Shown here: positions 49,891 to 60,025 of the stretch, piece after piece | How the letters are laid out: each line of letters begins with the position of its first letter | Numbering within the stretch: position 1 is the first letter of the stretch | DNA from: Vibrio marisflavi CECT 7928 | Lineage (GTDB): Bacteria; Pseudomonadota; Gammaproteobacteria; Enterobacterales; Vibrionaceae | NCBI RefSeq assembly: GCF_921294215.1 | Contig: NZ_CAKLDM010000002.1 | Coordinates: 248,001 to 312,000, forward strand | DNA: 64,000 nt | Reading direction: 5' to 3' | The notes under the pieces: generated by a model | Seen by the model: the letters and a program-made list of their open reading frames with translations, nothing else | Told to the model about the DNA's origin: nothing | Databases searched by the model: none | Translations under genes and position numbers: made by a program

Positions 49891-50619
49891 TTACATTTTA
49901 AGATAAAACTCTTTGGTTAAATCGATAAATGCTTGGCTATATTCATTACCGTTGCGAATGGTTAGCTTGCTTTTTTCACATCGCGTGGGTTCTAAACTCA
50001 ATTCAATTAGCAGTCGATGTACCGGCTTTTTCTCAGTTGGCCTAACCTCACACAGTCGACTGACATGCCACTGTTCTTGCTCTGCAAGTAGAATAAATTG
50101 CCTTCCTTCATCAATAGGCAAGATAAAGTTCGCTTTACCGTGGCTTGATAGGATTTTTTTGCAATGGCGAATGAGTGCTAAGTGGCCGAGGCTGCTTGTG
50201 TGCCTTGCGATGGCTCTACTCACATCTTGAGCCGTTTCACCACTATTGAAATAAGGTGGGTTGCACACAATCGTGTCGAATGTTCTTTCTGGTAAGAACT
50301 GCAAAATATCACCATGTTGCACTTGGATCTGCTTTTTCCAACTCGAGTTCTCGATATTGCTTCGTGCAGATTGTATCGCTGTAGCCTCAATATCTAGCGC
50401 GAGGATCTGTATGTCTTCGTTTCTCTGGGCACACATTAAGGATAGTAATCCCGTCCCTGTGCCAATATCAATTAAATTACTACTATCCAATAAATTCACC
50501 CATGCACCAAGTAGCACTCCGTCAGTGCTAACAGGCATTCCAGCCTCACCAAACTCGATAGTAAATTGTTTAAACTTAAAGCTATTACTTAACTTATTAC
50601 GTTTATTTCTTGTCCGCAT
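49891..50619 (-). CDS. trmN6: tRNA1(Val) (adenine37-N6)-methyltransferase
   Basis: This SAM-dependent enzyme (YfiC) methylates A37 of tRNA-Val. It is 242 residues. The SAM motif I is LIDIGTGTGLLSLM, and the catalytic motif NPPY occurs in TIVCNPPYF. The N-terminal FKFKQFTIEFGEAGMPVSTDGVLLGAW is typical of the family. It is 95 bases upstream of srmB on the same strand and probably in the same transcription unit. Confidence 0.93.
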   Translation of the reverse strand: MRTRNKRNKLSNSFKFKQFTIEFGEAGMPVSTDGVLLGAWVNLLDSSNLIDIGTGTGLLSLMCAQRNEDIQILALDIEATAIQSARSNIENSSWKKQIQVQHGDILQFLPERTFDTIVCNPPYFNSGETAQDVSRAIARHTSSLGHLALIRHCKKILSSHGKANFILPIDEGRQFILLAEQEQWHVSRLCEVRPTEKKPVHRLLIELSLEPTRCEKSKLTIRNGNEYSQAFIDLTKEFYLKM

Positions 50620-50993
50620 AACTCATAACTATGTTGTAAAAAAGTATATCCGCAGTGTAAATCACTGCCCCTGACTAGATTTCTGGATGCTTGCGCTGGT
50701 TTAGTGGTCTCTTGTTTATATTTTTGATAGTGCTTAATTCTAGCTAATTTTAATAAGATAGTGTTATTAACTATATATTAGCTGCATGTGCAATTGATTA
50801 TGGCGTTTTTTTCTTTCTGCTTGATATTCGAGCACTGATTCGTCATTATTCGCAACTTGAAATTTTTTAATAGTGTAAAAATATTATTGCACTTTAACTT
50901 TCACGCAATACGCGTGCTGTCTTTTTGGCCACTTTAGAGCTCGCCAGTTATGGCTTTCTAAAGACTTAAGAACAAATAGTACAAGGTTTCACA
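50620..50993. promoter_or_regulatory. Divergent region between trmN6 and brnQ
   Basis: This 374-base AT-rich interval has no credible gene. A small stem CACGC / GCGTG lies at 50903-50917, upstream of brnQ, with a following CTGTCTTTTT. It could be an operator or a leader element; Lrp-type regulation of brnQ is plausible but I see no confident site. Confidence 0.35.
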
Positions 50994-52310
50994 GTGAATC
51001 AGACTTTAAAATTTACGGATATCATCGCGGTTGGCTTCACGCTATTCGCGTTTTTTTTAGGTGCAGGGAACATCATATTTCCACCATTGGCAGGACAGCT
51101 AGCAGGTGATCATTTATTGCCCGCTATGTTTGGCTTTTTGCTGACAGCGGTGGGCTTACCGCTGATGACAATTATTGCTATCGCTGTTTCAGGTGGATCA
51201 TGGGAGCACTTGACGAGAGATTTACCTAAGCGCATCTCTGTTGTTATGGCTGTGCTTATTTTTGTTATTATCGGCCCTGCTTTCGCAGCACCAAGAACTG
51301 GCTTAGTAGCTTATGAAATGGCAGTGAAGCCTTTCTTTACCCAGCCAACTCAGTTGTACTTGACGGTTTTCTCAATCGTCTTTTTTGCTGTGGCTATGTT
51401 CCTTTCTTGGTCTCAAGGTAAACTCATCGATGCTATCGGTAAGTTCCTTACTCCAGTTTTAGTACTTGGACTATTGATTCTAGGCCTTGCTGTCTTTATT
51501 GATCCTCAAGGTGAAATTTTGGCGGCACATGCTCAGTATCTCACTGAGCCGCTAACAAAAGGTTTCCTAGAAGGTTATAACACCATGGACACGCTTGGTG
51601 CTCTAATGTTCGGCATGCTGATGGTTGATACATTGCGCTGCCGTGGCATTACTGAGCCTAAAGCAACGACTAACTACCTGATCAAAGCAGCACTAATTGC
51701 AGCTTCAGGTCTTGCTTTTGTATACGTATCTTTGTTTTATCTAGGTGCGACAAGCTCTGCTGTTGCAAGTGGTGCGGACAACGGTGGTACGGTTCTAAGT
51801 ATTTACGTACAGTCTCTATTTGGCCCTTATGGTCAATTTGCCCTGTCACTCATCGTTTTGCTAGCGTGTCTAACAACCTCTATTGGCTTGATCTCTTCAT
51901 GCTCGGATTACTTTAGTTCGCTAACTTCAATCCCTTATAAAGCATGGGTTATCATTGTTGGCGTTGTATGTGCAGTTGTAGCGAATGTTGGATTGGCTCA
52001 GTTGATTGCATTGTCTGTACCAGTGCTTTACGCACTGTATCCAGTGGCTATCGTGTTGGTATTGCTTACATTCTTGCGTAGCAAACTGCCAAACCCTCAA
52101 GCTTCATACCGTGTAGCGCTGTCTGTGTCGTTTATCTTCTCGCTACTTGATGCACTTAAAGCCGCTGGCATCAATGTTCCAGCATTTGAACACATTCCAT
52201 TGTTTGATATCGGTATGGGATGGGCACTGCCTTCGGCAATTGCGATTGTGGTTATGTTCTTTGTTGGTGGCGCAAAGCAATCTGCTCAAAAGCAGGCAAA
52301 GGCACTATAG
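50994..52310 (+). CDS. brnQ: Branched-chain amino acid:cation symporter BrnQ
   Basis: This LIVCS-family carrier takes up leucine, isoleucine and valine with Na+ or H+. It is 438 residues, starting at GTG, with about twelve TM helices. The conserved N-terminal GFTLFAFFLGAGNIIFPP and the region GPAFAAPRTGLVAYEMA are characteristic, as is LACLTTSIGLISSCSDYF. It is likely monocistronic, followed by a terminator and the convergent suhB. Confidence 0.95.
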   Translation: MNQTLKFTDIIAVGFTLFAFFLGAGNIIFPPLAGQLAGDHLLPAMFGFLLTAVGLPLMTIIAIAVSGGSWEHLTRDLPKRISVVMAVLIFVIIGPAFAAPRTGLVAYEMAVKPFFTQPTQLYLTVFSIVFFAVAMFLSWSQGKLIDAIGKFLTPVLVLGLLILGLAVFIDPQGEILAAHAQYLTEPLTKGFLEGYNTMDTLGALMFGMLMVDTLRCRGITEPKATTNYLIKAALIAASGLAFVYVSLFYLGATSSAVASGADNGGTVLSIYVQSLFGPYGQFALSLIVLLACLTTSIGLISSCSDYFSSLTSIPYKAWVIIVGVVCAVVANVGLAQLIALSVPVLYALYPVAIVLVLLTFLRSKLPNPQASYRVALSVSFIFSLLDALKAAGINVPAFEHIPLFDIGMGWALPSAIAIVVMFFVGGAKQSAQKQAKAL

Positions 52311-52346
52311 AGACAAAGCAAACATTTTCATTAGAAAATTAGCTAT

Positions 52347-52379
52347 AAAAAAACCGAGCTTTCATTGCTCGGTTTTTTT
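52347..52379. terminator. Bidirectional terminator between brnQ and suhB
   Basis: A7CCGAGC / GCTCGGT7 with loop TTTCATT has A and T tracts on both sides. Confidence 0.9.
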
Positions 52380-52399
52380 GTATTCGTTGAAGTATCGAA

Positions 52400-53203
52400 T
52401 TACTTAAGAATAGCGTCGTTACCGTTCTCACGAATATGCTTTAGGATGCGTTTTACTGCTTTAGCACTTGCACCAACAATGTTACCTGATTTCAGGTAAT
52501 CAGTACCGCCAGAGAAGTCAGTAAGAATTGCGCCAGCTTCACGAGCAATCAGCTCACCTGCAGCCATATCCCAAGGTTTCAAGCCTAGCTCAAAGTAACC
52601 ATCTACACGGCCGCTTGCCAAGTAGCATAAATCAAGAGCAGCAGAACCCGTGCGGCGGAAGTCAGCACATTCTACAAATAGAGCAGAAAGGATCTTCATG
52701 AAAGATTCTGAGTGTTGCTTCTGCTTGAATGGGAAACCAGTTGCCAAAACGGCACCTTGGATATCTTTTGCAGGTTTGATACGAATACGAGCATTGTTCA
52801 ACTGAGCGCCAGAGCCACGTTGAGCAGTAAATAATTCGTTTAGCATTGGATCGTAAACGCAGGCAACTTCAGTTTTACCTTTGATACGCACAGCGATAGA
52901 AACTGAAAAGTGAGGCAAACCTTTTAGGAAGTTTGTTGTGCCATCCAGTGGGTCTATGATCCATTGTACGTCGCTATCTTTGCCTTCAACATGACCACCT
53001 TCTTCAGCGATGATGGAGTGATCAGGGTATGAGCCCTTGATTGTTTCGATGATGATAGCTTCGGCTTCTTTGTCTACATTAGTAACAAAGTCGTGCATGC
53101 CTTTTTGCGTCGATTCGATTTTATCGGCATTTTCTAGTGAGTTAGCAATATGATTGCCTGCCTTTCGCGCAGCGCGAATAGCAATATTAAGCATTGGATG
53201 CAT
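52400..53203 (-). CDS. suhB: Inositol-1-monophosphatase family protein / Nus factor SuhB
   Basis: The protein is 267 residues from the ATG of MHPMLNIAIRAARKAG, identical in length to E. coli SuhB; the frame extends upstream to 53260 without support. The metal-binding motifs are EEGG, IDPLDGTTNF and WDMAAGELIAREAG. It has IMPase activity and, in E. coli, is part of the rRNA antitermination complex. It is divergent from trmJ, as in E. coli. Confidence 0.96.
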   Translation of the reverse strand: MHPMLNIAIRAARKAGNHIANSLENADKIESTQKGMHDFVTNVDKEAEAIIIETIKGSYPDHSIIAEEGGHVEGKDSDVQWIIDPLDGTTNFLKGLPHFSVSIAVRIKGKTEVACVYDPMLNELFTAQRGSGAQLNNARIRIKPAKDIQGAVLATGFPFKQKQHSESFMKILSALFVECADFRRTGSAALDLCYLASGRVDGYFELGLKPWDMAAGELIAREAGAILTDFSGGTDYLKSGNIVGASAKAVKRILKHIRENGNDAILK

Positions 53204-53373
53204 AGGTTTTTCCCAACGGATGTTAAAGAACGAAAAAGCGGGCGAGAGTATACCAGACAAACGACAAAAATAAAGTGGTTATTTTTTGTTCTCTCGTTGT
53301 GAAAGGGTCTGACCATTTTTTATCAAACTGTGCTATCATTCGGCCGCATTTTGAAGCTTTGGTTATTTTGGTC

Positions 53374-54105
53374 ATGTTGGATAACGTAAAAATAGTACTT
53401 GTTGGCACTTCACACTCGGGAAATATTGGCTCGGCAGCTCGAGCAATGAAGGTGATGGGATTAAGTCAGTTAGTGTTAGTGGAACCCCAATGTGAGCTCG
53501 ATGAGCAGGCGTTTGCTTTAGCTTCCGGAGCTGGTGATATTATTGAGAATGCTGTTATCGTCTCAAGCTTAGAAGAAGCATTGAGCGATTGTACACTGGT
53601 AGTGGGTTCTAGTGCTCGTTCTCGAACTTTAGAATGGCCTATGTTAGAGCCAAGAGAGTGTGGTGAGAAAGTCGCACTTGAGAGCTCTCATTCTAAGGTT
53701 GCTTTGATGTTTGGCCGAGAAAGAACAGGCTTAACCAATGACGAGTTGCAAAAGTGCCACTATCACGTATGTATTCCTGCTAACCCTGAATACAGCTCAT
53801 TGAACCTTGCAATGGCAGTTCAGACGATCAGCTATGAAGTTCGTATTGCTCACCTAGATAGAGAAAAGCAGAAATATAGCAACGATGTGGAAACGGAATA
53901 TCCTCGTCATAAAGAGCTGGAATTATTTTACCAGCACCTTGAAAAAGTCATGATCGAAACCCAATTCATTTCTAAGGAACAGCCAGGGCAGGTAATGAAT
54001 AAATTGCGCAGGTTGTTTAGTCGCGCTCGACCCGAAGCGCAAGAACTCAACATCCTGCGTGGCGTGTTGACCTCTGTAGAGAAACACCATTCGTTGAAAA
54101 GCTAA
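53374..54105 (+). CDS. trmJ: tRNA (cytidine/uridine-2'-O)-methyltransferase TrmJ
   Basis: This SPOUT methyltransferase modifies the ribose of position 32 in tRNA. It is 243 residues from the ATG of [17 protein letters not shown] (E. coli 246); the frame is open upstream but lacks homology there. The knot motifs are [30 protein letters not shown] and [17 protein letters not shown]. It lies upstream of iscR in the conserved suhB-trmJ-isc arrangement. A TATCAT at 53334-53339 may be its -10. Confidence 0.95.
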   Translation: MLDNVKIVLVGTSHSGNIGSAARAMKVMGLSQLVLVEPQCELDEQAFALASGAGDIIENAVIVSSLEEALSDCTLVVGSSARSRTLEWPMLEPRECGEKVALESSHSKVALMFGRERTGLTNDELQKCHYHVCIPANPEYSSLNLAMAVQTISYEVRIAHLDREKQKYSNDVETEYPRHKELELFYQHLEKVMIETQFISKEQPGQVMNKLRRLFSRARPEAQELNILRGVLTSVEKHHSLKS

Positions 54106-54127
54106 CCACCTAATAAGTATGTAATGA

Positions 54128-54177
54128 ATACTTGACTAAAATAGTCAAATAAATACTTGACCAATTTAGTCGGGTAT
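54128..54177 (+). promoter_or_regulatory. Two abutting IscR type-1 binding sites in the isc promoter
   Basis: The first site (54128-54152) begins ATACTTGACTAAAATAGTC and the second (54153-54177) begins ATACTTGACCAATTTAGTC. Each is 25 bases and fits ATASYYGACTRWWWYAGTCRRSTAT closely, the second ending in a perfect GGGTAT. They lie back to back, 40 bases before iscR, over TTGAC-type -35 elements. Holo-IscR would repress its own operon here. Confidence 0.85.
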
Positions 54178-54217
54178 GAAAAACTTCTTACATACTATAA
54201 AGTCGGAAAGGTGTGAT

Positions 54218-54724
54218 ATGAGGCTTACTTCGAAAGGAAGATATGCAGTAACAGCGATGTTGGATGTCGCACTGCATTCGCAACAAAATCCAGTTCCGTT
54301 GGCTGATATTTCAGAGCGCCAAGGAATTTCGCTCTCTTATCTAGAGCAACTGTTTTCAAAACTGCGTAAAGCGGGCTTAGTGGCCAGCGTTCGTGGTCCG
54401 GGCGGTGGTTATCGCTTGGGTGAAGATCCATACAGCATTGCGGTAGGTACAGTCATCGCAGCTGTAGATGAATCTGTTGACGCAACTAAGTGTCATGGTA
54501 AAGCGGATTGTCAAGGTGGCAGTCGTTGCTTAACTCACACTTTGTGGCGTGATTTAAGTTCACGTATTAGTGATTTTTTAGATGGCATTACTCTCGGTGA
54601 GTTAATGCAAGATAATGAAATTCTTGAAACGTCCGATCGCCAAGACATCACTCTTGCGGTCAGCCAATCAACCAGCAAAAACAATTCTAATCTGGTTTCT
54701 ATTGGCGCAAATGTTCGCTCGTAG
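54218..54724 (+). CDS. iscR: Fe-S cluster-responsive transcriptional regulator IscR
   Basis: This Rrf2-family regulator binds [2Fe-2S] and represses the isc operon. It is 168 residues from the ATG of [14 protein letters not shown] (in-frame extension to 54176 rejected). The winged helix contains [28 protein letters not shown]. The cluster ligands are exactly at Cys92, Cys98, Cys104 and His107. The C-terminal tail of Ser/Asn residues is longer than in E. coli. It is first of the isc operon. Confidence 0.97.
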   Translation: MRLTSKGRYAVTAMLDVALHSQQNPVPLADISERQGISLSYLEQLFSKLRKAGLVASVRGPGGGYRLGEDPYSIAVGTVIAAVDESVDATKCHGKADCQGGSRCLTHTLWRDLSSRISDFLDGITLGELMQDNEILETSDRQDITLAVSQSTSKNNSNLVSIGANVRS

Positions 54725-54751
54725 TGGCGATGTTTTACATTGGAGTAAAAA

Positions 54752-55966
54752 ATGAAACTGCCGATTTATCTTGATTATTCAGCAACTTGCCCAGTTGATC
54801 CACGTGTTGCTGAAAAAATGGTTCAGTACATGACTATGGATGGTACTTTTGGTAACCCTGCGTCACGTTCTCACCGTTATGGCTGGCAGGCAGAAGAAGC
54901 AGTAGATACTGCTCGTGAGCAAATTGCAGATCTATTAAATGCGGATCCACGTGAGATTGTTTTTACATCTGGTGCAACAGAATCTGACAACCTTGCTATC
55001 AAAGGTGCAGCGCATTTTTATGGTAAAAAAGGTAAGCACATTATCACCTGTAAAACCGAGCACAAAGCTGTACTTGACCCATGTCGTCAGCTTGAACGTG
55101 AAGGTTTTGAAGTCACTTATCTAGAACCAGAGTCGAACGGTATTATCGACTTAAACAAACTTGAAGCTGCAATGCGTGAAGATACGATTCTAGTTTCTAT
55201 TATGCACGTGAACAACGAGATTGGTGTTATCCAAGATATCTCTGCGATAGGTGAACTTTGTCGCTCAAAGAAAGTGATTTTCCATGTCGACGCTGCTCAA
55301 TCAGCAGGTAAACTACCTATCGACGTGCAAGAGATGAAAATCGACTTAATCTCGTTAACGTCTCACAAAATTTATGGTCCTAAAGGCATTGGTGCACTTT
55401 ATGTTCGTCGTAAGCCGCGTATTCGCTTAGAAACTCAAATGCACGGTGGCGGCCATGAAAGAGGCTTCCGCTCTGGTACACTACCTACTCACCAAATCGT
55501 TGGCATGGGTGAAGCATTCCGTCTTGCAAAGGAAGAGATGCAACAAGATCTCGACCACGCGAGAGCGCTGCGTGATCGCCTGTTAGCTGGCATCAAAGAT
55601 ATGGAAGCAGTAACAATCAATGGTGACTTAGAGCAACGCCTTGCAAATAACTTGAACATCAGTTTTGCTTTTGTTGAAGGTGAGTCGCTACTTATGTCTC
55701 TGAAAGATCTAGCGGTATCATCTGGTAGTGCATGTACATCAGCAAGCTTAGAGCCTTCATACGTTTTACGCGCTTTAGGGTTGGATGACGAACTTGCACA
55801 CAGCTCAATTCGTTTCTCGTTTGGTCGCTTCACGACTGAAGAAGAAGTGGATTACGCAATTGAACAAATTCGTGTAGCAGTAAACAAGCTACGTGACATG
55901 TCTCCTCTATGGGATATGTACAAGGAAGGAGTTGATTTAAATACGGTTGAGTGGGCTCACCATTAA
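54752..55966 (+). CDS. iscS: Cysteine desulfurase IscS
   Basis: This PLP enzyme supplies sulfur for Fe-S clusters, thiouridine and thiamin. It is 404 residues (E. coli 404). The PLP lysine lies in [14 protein letters not shown], and the active-site loop cysteine in [14 protein letters not shown]. It follows iscR by 27 bases in the operon and precedes iscU. Confidence 0.98.
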   Translation: MKLPIYLDYSATCPVDPRVAEKMVQYMTMDGTFGNPASRSHRYGWQAEEAVDTAREQIADLLNADPREIVFTSGATESDNLAIKGAAHFYGKKGKHIITCKTEHKAVLDPCRQLEREGFEVTYLEPESNGIIDLNKLEAAMREDTILVSIMHVNNEIGVIQDISAIGELCRSKKVIFHVDAAQSAGKLPIDVQEMKIDLISLTSHKIYGPKGIGALYVRRKPRIRLETQMHGGGHERGFRSGTLPTHQIVGMGEAFRLAKEEMQQDLDHARALRDRLLAGIKDMEAVTINGDLEQRLANNLNISFAFVEGESLLMSLKDLAVSSGSACTSASLEPSYVLRALGLDDELAHSSIRFSFGRFTTEEEVDYAIEQIRVAVNKLRDMSPLWDMYKEGVDLNTVEWAHH

Positions 55967-56008
55967 TCATTCCAGTGTTTCATATTTAGAGGATTCGAGG
56001 TAAATATT

Positions 56009-56392
56009 ATGGCTTATAGCGAAAAAGTAATCGATCATTACGAAAACCCACGCAACGTTGGTGCATTTGACAAAGAAGATCCAACAGTTGGTAGTGGTAT
56101 GGTTGGTGCACCGGCTTGTGGTGACGTAATGAAACTGCAAATCAAAGTAACGCCAGAAGGCATTATTGAAGATGCGAAGTTCAAAACTTACGGTTGCGGC
56201 AGTGCTATCGCTTCAAGCTCACTTGTGACTGAGTGGGTAAAAGGTAAGAGCATTGAAGAAGCAGCAGAAATCAAAAATGCTGAAATCGCAGAAGAACTAG
56301 AACTTCCACCAGTGAAAATACACTGTTCAATCCTAGCTGAAGATGCTATCAAAGCAGCAGTTGCGGACTATAAAAAGAAAAACGAACAGTAG
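56009..56392 (+). CDS. iscU: Fe-S cluster scaffold IscU
   Basis: The protein is 127 residues. Cluster-assembly residues Cys37, Asp39, Cys63 and Cys106 are present (APACGD, YGCGS, IHCSI), as is the LPPVK motif recognised by HscA. It is in the isc operon between iscS and iscA. Confidence 0.98.
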   Translation: MAYSEKVIDHYENPRNVGAFDKEDPTVGSGMVGAPACGDVMKLQIKVTPEGIIEDAKFKTYGCGSAIASSSLVTEWVKGKSIEEAAEIKNAEIAEELELPPVKIHCSILAEDAIKAAVADYKKKNEQ

Positions 56393-56452
56393 TATATAGC
56401 AGGGGGCTTAGCTCCCTGTTTTGAGTTTATTTATAAAGGAATAAGGTGCAGT

Positions 56453-56776
56453 ATGGCCATTACTATGACAGATGCAGCGGCAAGCCGTGTTAGAACATTC
56501 TTAGACAACCGAGGCAAAGGACTCGGGTTACGACTAGGGGTGAAAACCACGGGCTGTTCAGGAATGGCATATGTTCTCGAGTTTGTAGATGACTTAAATG
56601 AAGAGGACCAAGTCTTCGAACACATGGGAATCAAAGTAATCATCGATGCTAAAAGCTTAGTATATTTAGATGGTACTGAACTTGATTATGTGAAAGAAGG
56701 CCTCAATGAAGGATTTGAATTCAATAACCCGAATGCGAAAGGCGAGTGTGGTTGTGGTGAGAGTTTCAACGTTTAA
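56453..56776 (+). CDS. iscA: A-type Fe-S carrier IscA
   Basis: The protein is 107 residues with the three ligands Cys35 ([10 protein letters not shown]), Cys99 and Cys101 (ECGCGES). It accepts clusters from IscU and passes them to apoproteins such as the [4Fe-4S] enzymes in this window. Confidence 0.97.
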   Translation: MAITMTDAAASRVRTFLDNRGKGLGLRLGVKTTGCSGMAYVLEFVDDLNEEDQVFEHMGIKVIIDAKSLVYLDGTELDYVKEGLNEGFEFNNPNAKGECGCGESFNV

Positions 56777-56849
56777 TTGTTTCTAACATTAAACTAAATA
56801 TAGAAACTCAGCCTATTTCAATTGAGGTGCGATTGAGACCGTTTTGACT

Positions 56850-57365
56850 ATGAACCACTTTGAATTATTTGGGCTACCAAGTCAGTTTCAACTGGATGGT
56901 AGCCTTCTTTCTTCTCACTTTAGAGAGCTACAAAAGCGTTTTCATCCAGATAAATTTGCTAGTGCTTCTGAGCGCGATAGACTTATCGCAGTGCAAAAAG
57001 CAGCACAAATCAATGATGCTTATCAGGTGTTAAAGCACCCTATCTCAAGAGCAGAGTATCTGTTGTCTGAGCAAGGGGTCGATATACGTGGTGAGCAACA
57101 AACTCTACAAGATCCAATGTTCTTGATGGAACAAATGGAATTAAGAGAAGAGCTCGAAGAGATCTGTGATAAAGAAGATGCAGATGAGCGACTATTCGAG
57201 TTTGAAGCGAAAGTAAGTAAAATGTTTAAGCAGCATATCAGTACAGTAGAAAGTCAGCTGGATCAAGCTCTCTGGGTTGAGGCTGCAGATACAATTAGAA
57301 AGCTTAAATTTGTCGATAAATTAAAGAATGAAATAGAGCAAGCCGAAGAGCGAATGCTAGGCTAG
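56850..57365 (+). CDS. hscB: Co-chaperone HscB
   Basis: This J-protein delivers IscU to HscA. It is 171 residues from the ATG of [10 protein letters not shown]; a TTG two codons earlier is rejected. The J-domain motif HPDKF is at 32-36 and [16 protein letters not shown] follows. The C-terminal three-helix IscU-binding domain is complete. Confidence 0.96.
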   Translation: MNHFELFGLPSQFQLDGSLLSSHFRELQKRFHPDKFASASERDRLIAVQKAAQINDAYQVLKHPISRAEYLLSEQGVDIRGEQQTLQDPMFLMEQMELREELEEICDKEDADERLFEFEAKVSKMFKQHISTVESQLDQALWVEAADTIRKLKFVDKLKNEIEQAEERMLG

Positions 57366-57390
57366 TTCAATTAGAAAGGATCAACCTCTA

Positions 57391-59247
57391 ATGGCGTTAC
57401 TCCAAATTGCAGAGCCTGGTCAAAGCAGTGTACCACACCAACATAAACTCGCAGTTGGCATCGATTTAGGTACCACCAATTCACTTGTTGCTACAGTTAG
57501 AAGTGGCTCTGCAGATACATTGAATGATGAGCAAGGGCGCTCAGTTTTACCTTCAGTTGTACAATATACCGATTCCGATCTTATAACCGGTCACGATGCG
57601 CTCTCCCAAGCTCAAGCTGACCCAAAGAATACGATCATCTCTGTTAAGCGCTTAATTGGGCGCTCATACCAAGATATCAAGCAACGTTACCCATCATTGC
57701 CATATCAATTTGTTGAGTCTGACAATGGGTTACTGCTGATTCAAACGTCGCAAGGTACCCAAAACCCTATTCAAGTATCCTCTGAGATCTTGAAGTCGCT
57801 AAAAGCAAGAGCAGAGCAGACACTGGCAGGTGAATTAGCCGGTGCAGTTATTACCGTTCCTGCCTATTTTGATGATGCTCAGCGCACAGGCACTAAGGAC
57901 GCAGCAAAACTTGCAGGCCTGCATGTGCTTCGTCTACTTAATGAGCCAACGGCGGCAGCTATTGCATACGGTTTAGATTCTGGCCAAGAAGGCGTGATTG
58001 CAGTTTATGACTTGGGTGGTGGTACGTTCGATATCTCTATCTTACGTCTAACAAAAGGTGTGTTTGAAGTTTTAGCTACGGGAGGCGATTCTGCCCTCGG
58101 TGGTGATGATTTTGATATGCTTGTGGTCGAGCATTTATTGCAGCAGATGGGTAAGTCTACTGAAGAGCTGAGTGCAGAGCAGCTTCGAGCTTTACATGAA
58201 GCTGCCATTGAAGCCAAACTGCAGTTGTCTCAACAAGATAGTGCAGATATTTCTGTACTTGGTTGGAATGGCAGCCTGACTCGTGATGAGTTTAATTCTC
58301 TGATTCGCCCTCTGGTTAAAAAGACACTGATGTCATGTCGTAGAGCGTTACGTGACGCTAGCCTTGATGTCGAAGATGTCATGGAAGTGGTGATGGTTGG
58401 CGGTTCAACCCGTACGTTATTAGTACGTGAAATGGTCGGTGAACTATTTGATAGAGAGCCTTTAACAAGCATTAACCCAGACGAAGTAGTCGCGATTGGC
58501 GCTGCTATTCAAGCGGATATCCTTGTTGGCAACAAACCTGATTCTGAAATGCTACTTTTGGATGTAACTCCACTTTCTCTAGGTATAGAGACTATGGGTG
58601 GACTGGTTGAAAAGATCATCCCGAGAAATACCACGATTCCTGTTGCGCGAGCTCAAGAGTTTACCACTTTTAAAGACGGCCAAACGGCGATGTCTGTGCA
58701 TGTGGTACAAGGTGAGCGTGAAATGGTCGATGACTGTCGCTCACTCGCGAAATTCTCTTTAAAAGGTATTCCAGCAATGGCTGCGGGCGCAGCTCATATT
58801 CGCGTGACTTACCAAGTAGATGCAGATGGTTTATTGTCTGTGACTGCCATGGAAAAAAGCACAGGCGTTCAAGCTGATATACAAGTTAAGCCTTCTTATG
58901 GTTTGAGTGACGAAGAAGTAGCAAATATGCTTAAAGATTCTATGTCACATGCAAAAGAAGACATGCAAGCTAGGGCTTTAGCAGAGCAGAGAGTTGAAGC
59001 GGATCGAGTCATTGAAGGACTGATTGCTGCGATGCAGGCTGACGGCGATGAATTGTTGTCAGAGCAAGAAAGTGCAGAATTATTGAAGTCGATAGAAGCC
59101 TTAATCGCTCTTCGTAACGGCGAAGATGCAGACGCGATTGAGCAAGGTATTAAAGCCACTGACAAAGCGAGTGAAGCATTTGCTTCTCGTCGAATGGACA
59201 AATCCATTCGCGAAGCTTTGTCCGGACAGTCTGTCGACGATATTTAG
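57391..59247 (+). CDS. hscA: Fe-S assembly chaperone HscA
   Basis: This specialised Hsp70 promotes cluster release from IscU. It is 618 residues (E. coli 616), starting [13 protein letters not shown]. ATPase motifs [28 protein letters not shown] and [13 protein letters not shown] are intact, followed by the substrate-binding domain and lid. It is 25 bases after hscB. Confidence 0.98.
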   Translation: MALLQIAEPGQSSVPHQHKLAVGIDLGTTNSLVATVRSGSADTLNDEQGRSVLPSVVQYTDSDLITGHDALSQAQADPKNTIISVKRLIGRSYQDIKQRYPSLPYQFVESDNGLLLIQTSQGTQNPIQVSSEILKSLKARAEQTLAGELAGAVITVPAYFDDAQRTGTKDAAKLAGLHVLRLLNEPTAAAIAYGLDSGQEGVIAVYDLGGGTFDISILRLTKGVFEVLATGGDSALGGDDFDMLVVEHLLQQMGKSTEELSAEQLRALHEAAIEAKLQLSQQDSADISVLGWNGSLTRDEFNSLIRPLVKKTLMSCRRALRDASLDVEDVMEVVMVGGSTRTLLVREMVGELFDREPLTSINPDEVVAIGAAIQADILVGNKPDSEMLLLDVTPLSLGIETMGGLVEKIIPRNTTIPVARAQEFTTFKDGQTAMSVHVVQGEREMVDDCRSLAKFSLKGIPAMAAGAAHIRVTYQVDADGLLSVTAMEKSTGVQADIQVKPSYGLSDEEVANMLKDSMSHAKEDMQARALAEQRVEADRVIEGLIAAMQADGDELLSEQESAELLKSIEALIALRNGEDADAIEQGIKATDKASEAFASRRMDKSIREALSGQSVDDI

Positions 59248-59266
59248 TAGTAGAGATCAAAAGATT

Positions 59267-59605
59267 ATGCCTAAGATTATTGTTTTACCTCATGAAGAGT
59301 TATGCCCAGAAGGGGCAGTGTTAGAGGCTAACACTGGCGACACAGTGCTAGATGTTGCTTTAAAAAATGGTATCGGTATTGAGCATGCATGTGAAAAATC
59401 TTGCGCTTGTACTACGTGCCACGTCGTCATTCGTGAAGGTTTTGACTCGCTAGAAGAGAGTGAAGAACTAGAAGACGATATGCTTGATAAAGCGTGGGGT
59501 TTAGAGCCGGAATCTAGGCTTGGCTGCCAAGCAAAAGTTGCCGATGAAGATCTAGTGGTTGAGATTCCAAAATATACCCTTAACCACGCTTCAGAAGATC
59601 ATTAA
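59267..59605 (+). CDS. fdx: Isc-type [2Fe-2S] ferredoxin
   Basis: The protein is 112 residues from the ATG of MPKIIVLPHEELCPEG; an overlapping longer frame back to 59126 lies inside hscA and is rejected. Ligands Cys42, Cys48, Cys51 and Cys87 are present. It provides electrons for cluster assembly. Confidence 0.97.
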   Translation: MPKIIVLPHEELCPEGAVLEANTGDTVLDVALKNGIGIEHACEKSCACTTCHVVIREGFDSLEESEELEDDMLDKAWGLEPESRLGCQAKVADEDLVVEIPKYTLNHASEDH

Positions 59606-59638
59606 TACAAAATAATTAACCAACCGACGAGATGAGTT

Positions 59639-59833
59639 ATGAGATGGACGGACTCTAGAGAAATAGCGATTGAGCTGTGTGATTTGTACCCAGACACAGA
59701 TCCTAAAACAGTACGTTTTACCGATTTGCGCCAATGGATTCTTGATATTGAAGACTTCGAGGATGATCCAAGCCACTGTAATGAAAAGATTCTCGAAGCG
59801 GTTATATTGTGTTGGATGGATGAAGCCGATTAA
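59639..59833 (+). CDS. iscX: Fe-S assembly protein IscX
   Basis: This 64-residue acidic protein ([13 protein letters not shown], then [25 protein letters not shown] and [12 protein letters not shown]) is one of the shortest conserved genes in the operon. IscX binds IscS and iron and modulates desulfurase activity. It is the last gene before the terminator. Confidence 0.95.
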   Translation: MRWTDSREIAIELCDLYPDTDPKTVRFTDLRQWILDIEDFEDDPSHCNEKILEAVILCWMDEAD

Positions 59834-59859
59834 CGGTTGCTAACATCGGTTGTTTTATA

Positions 59860-59886
59860 AAGCGAACTCTCATAGTTCGCTTTTTT
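59860..59886 (+). terminator. Terminator of the isc operon
   Basis: GCGAACT / AGTTCGC with loop CTCAT is followed by T6, 28 bases after the iscX stop. Confidence 0.88.
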
Positions 59887-60025
59887 ATTAAATTGAAACC
59901 TATAAAGTTCACAATACGGTAGCGATACGTAATCGTTCGCATCCTTTACCCGTATTTAGGCCTTGTCATTCTCGCTGAAACGAGTAACTTGATCAGGTAA
60001 AAATTTAAGAAGGCAAGGAGAGAAA

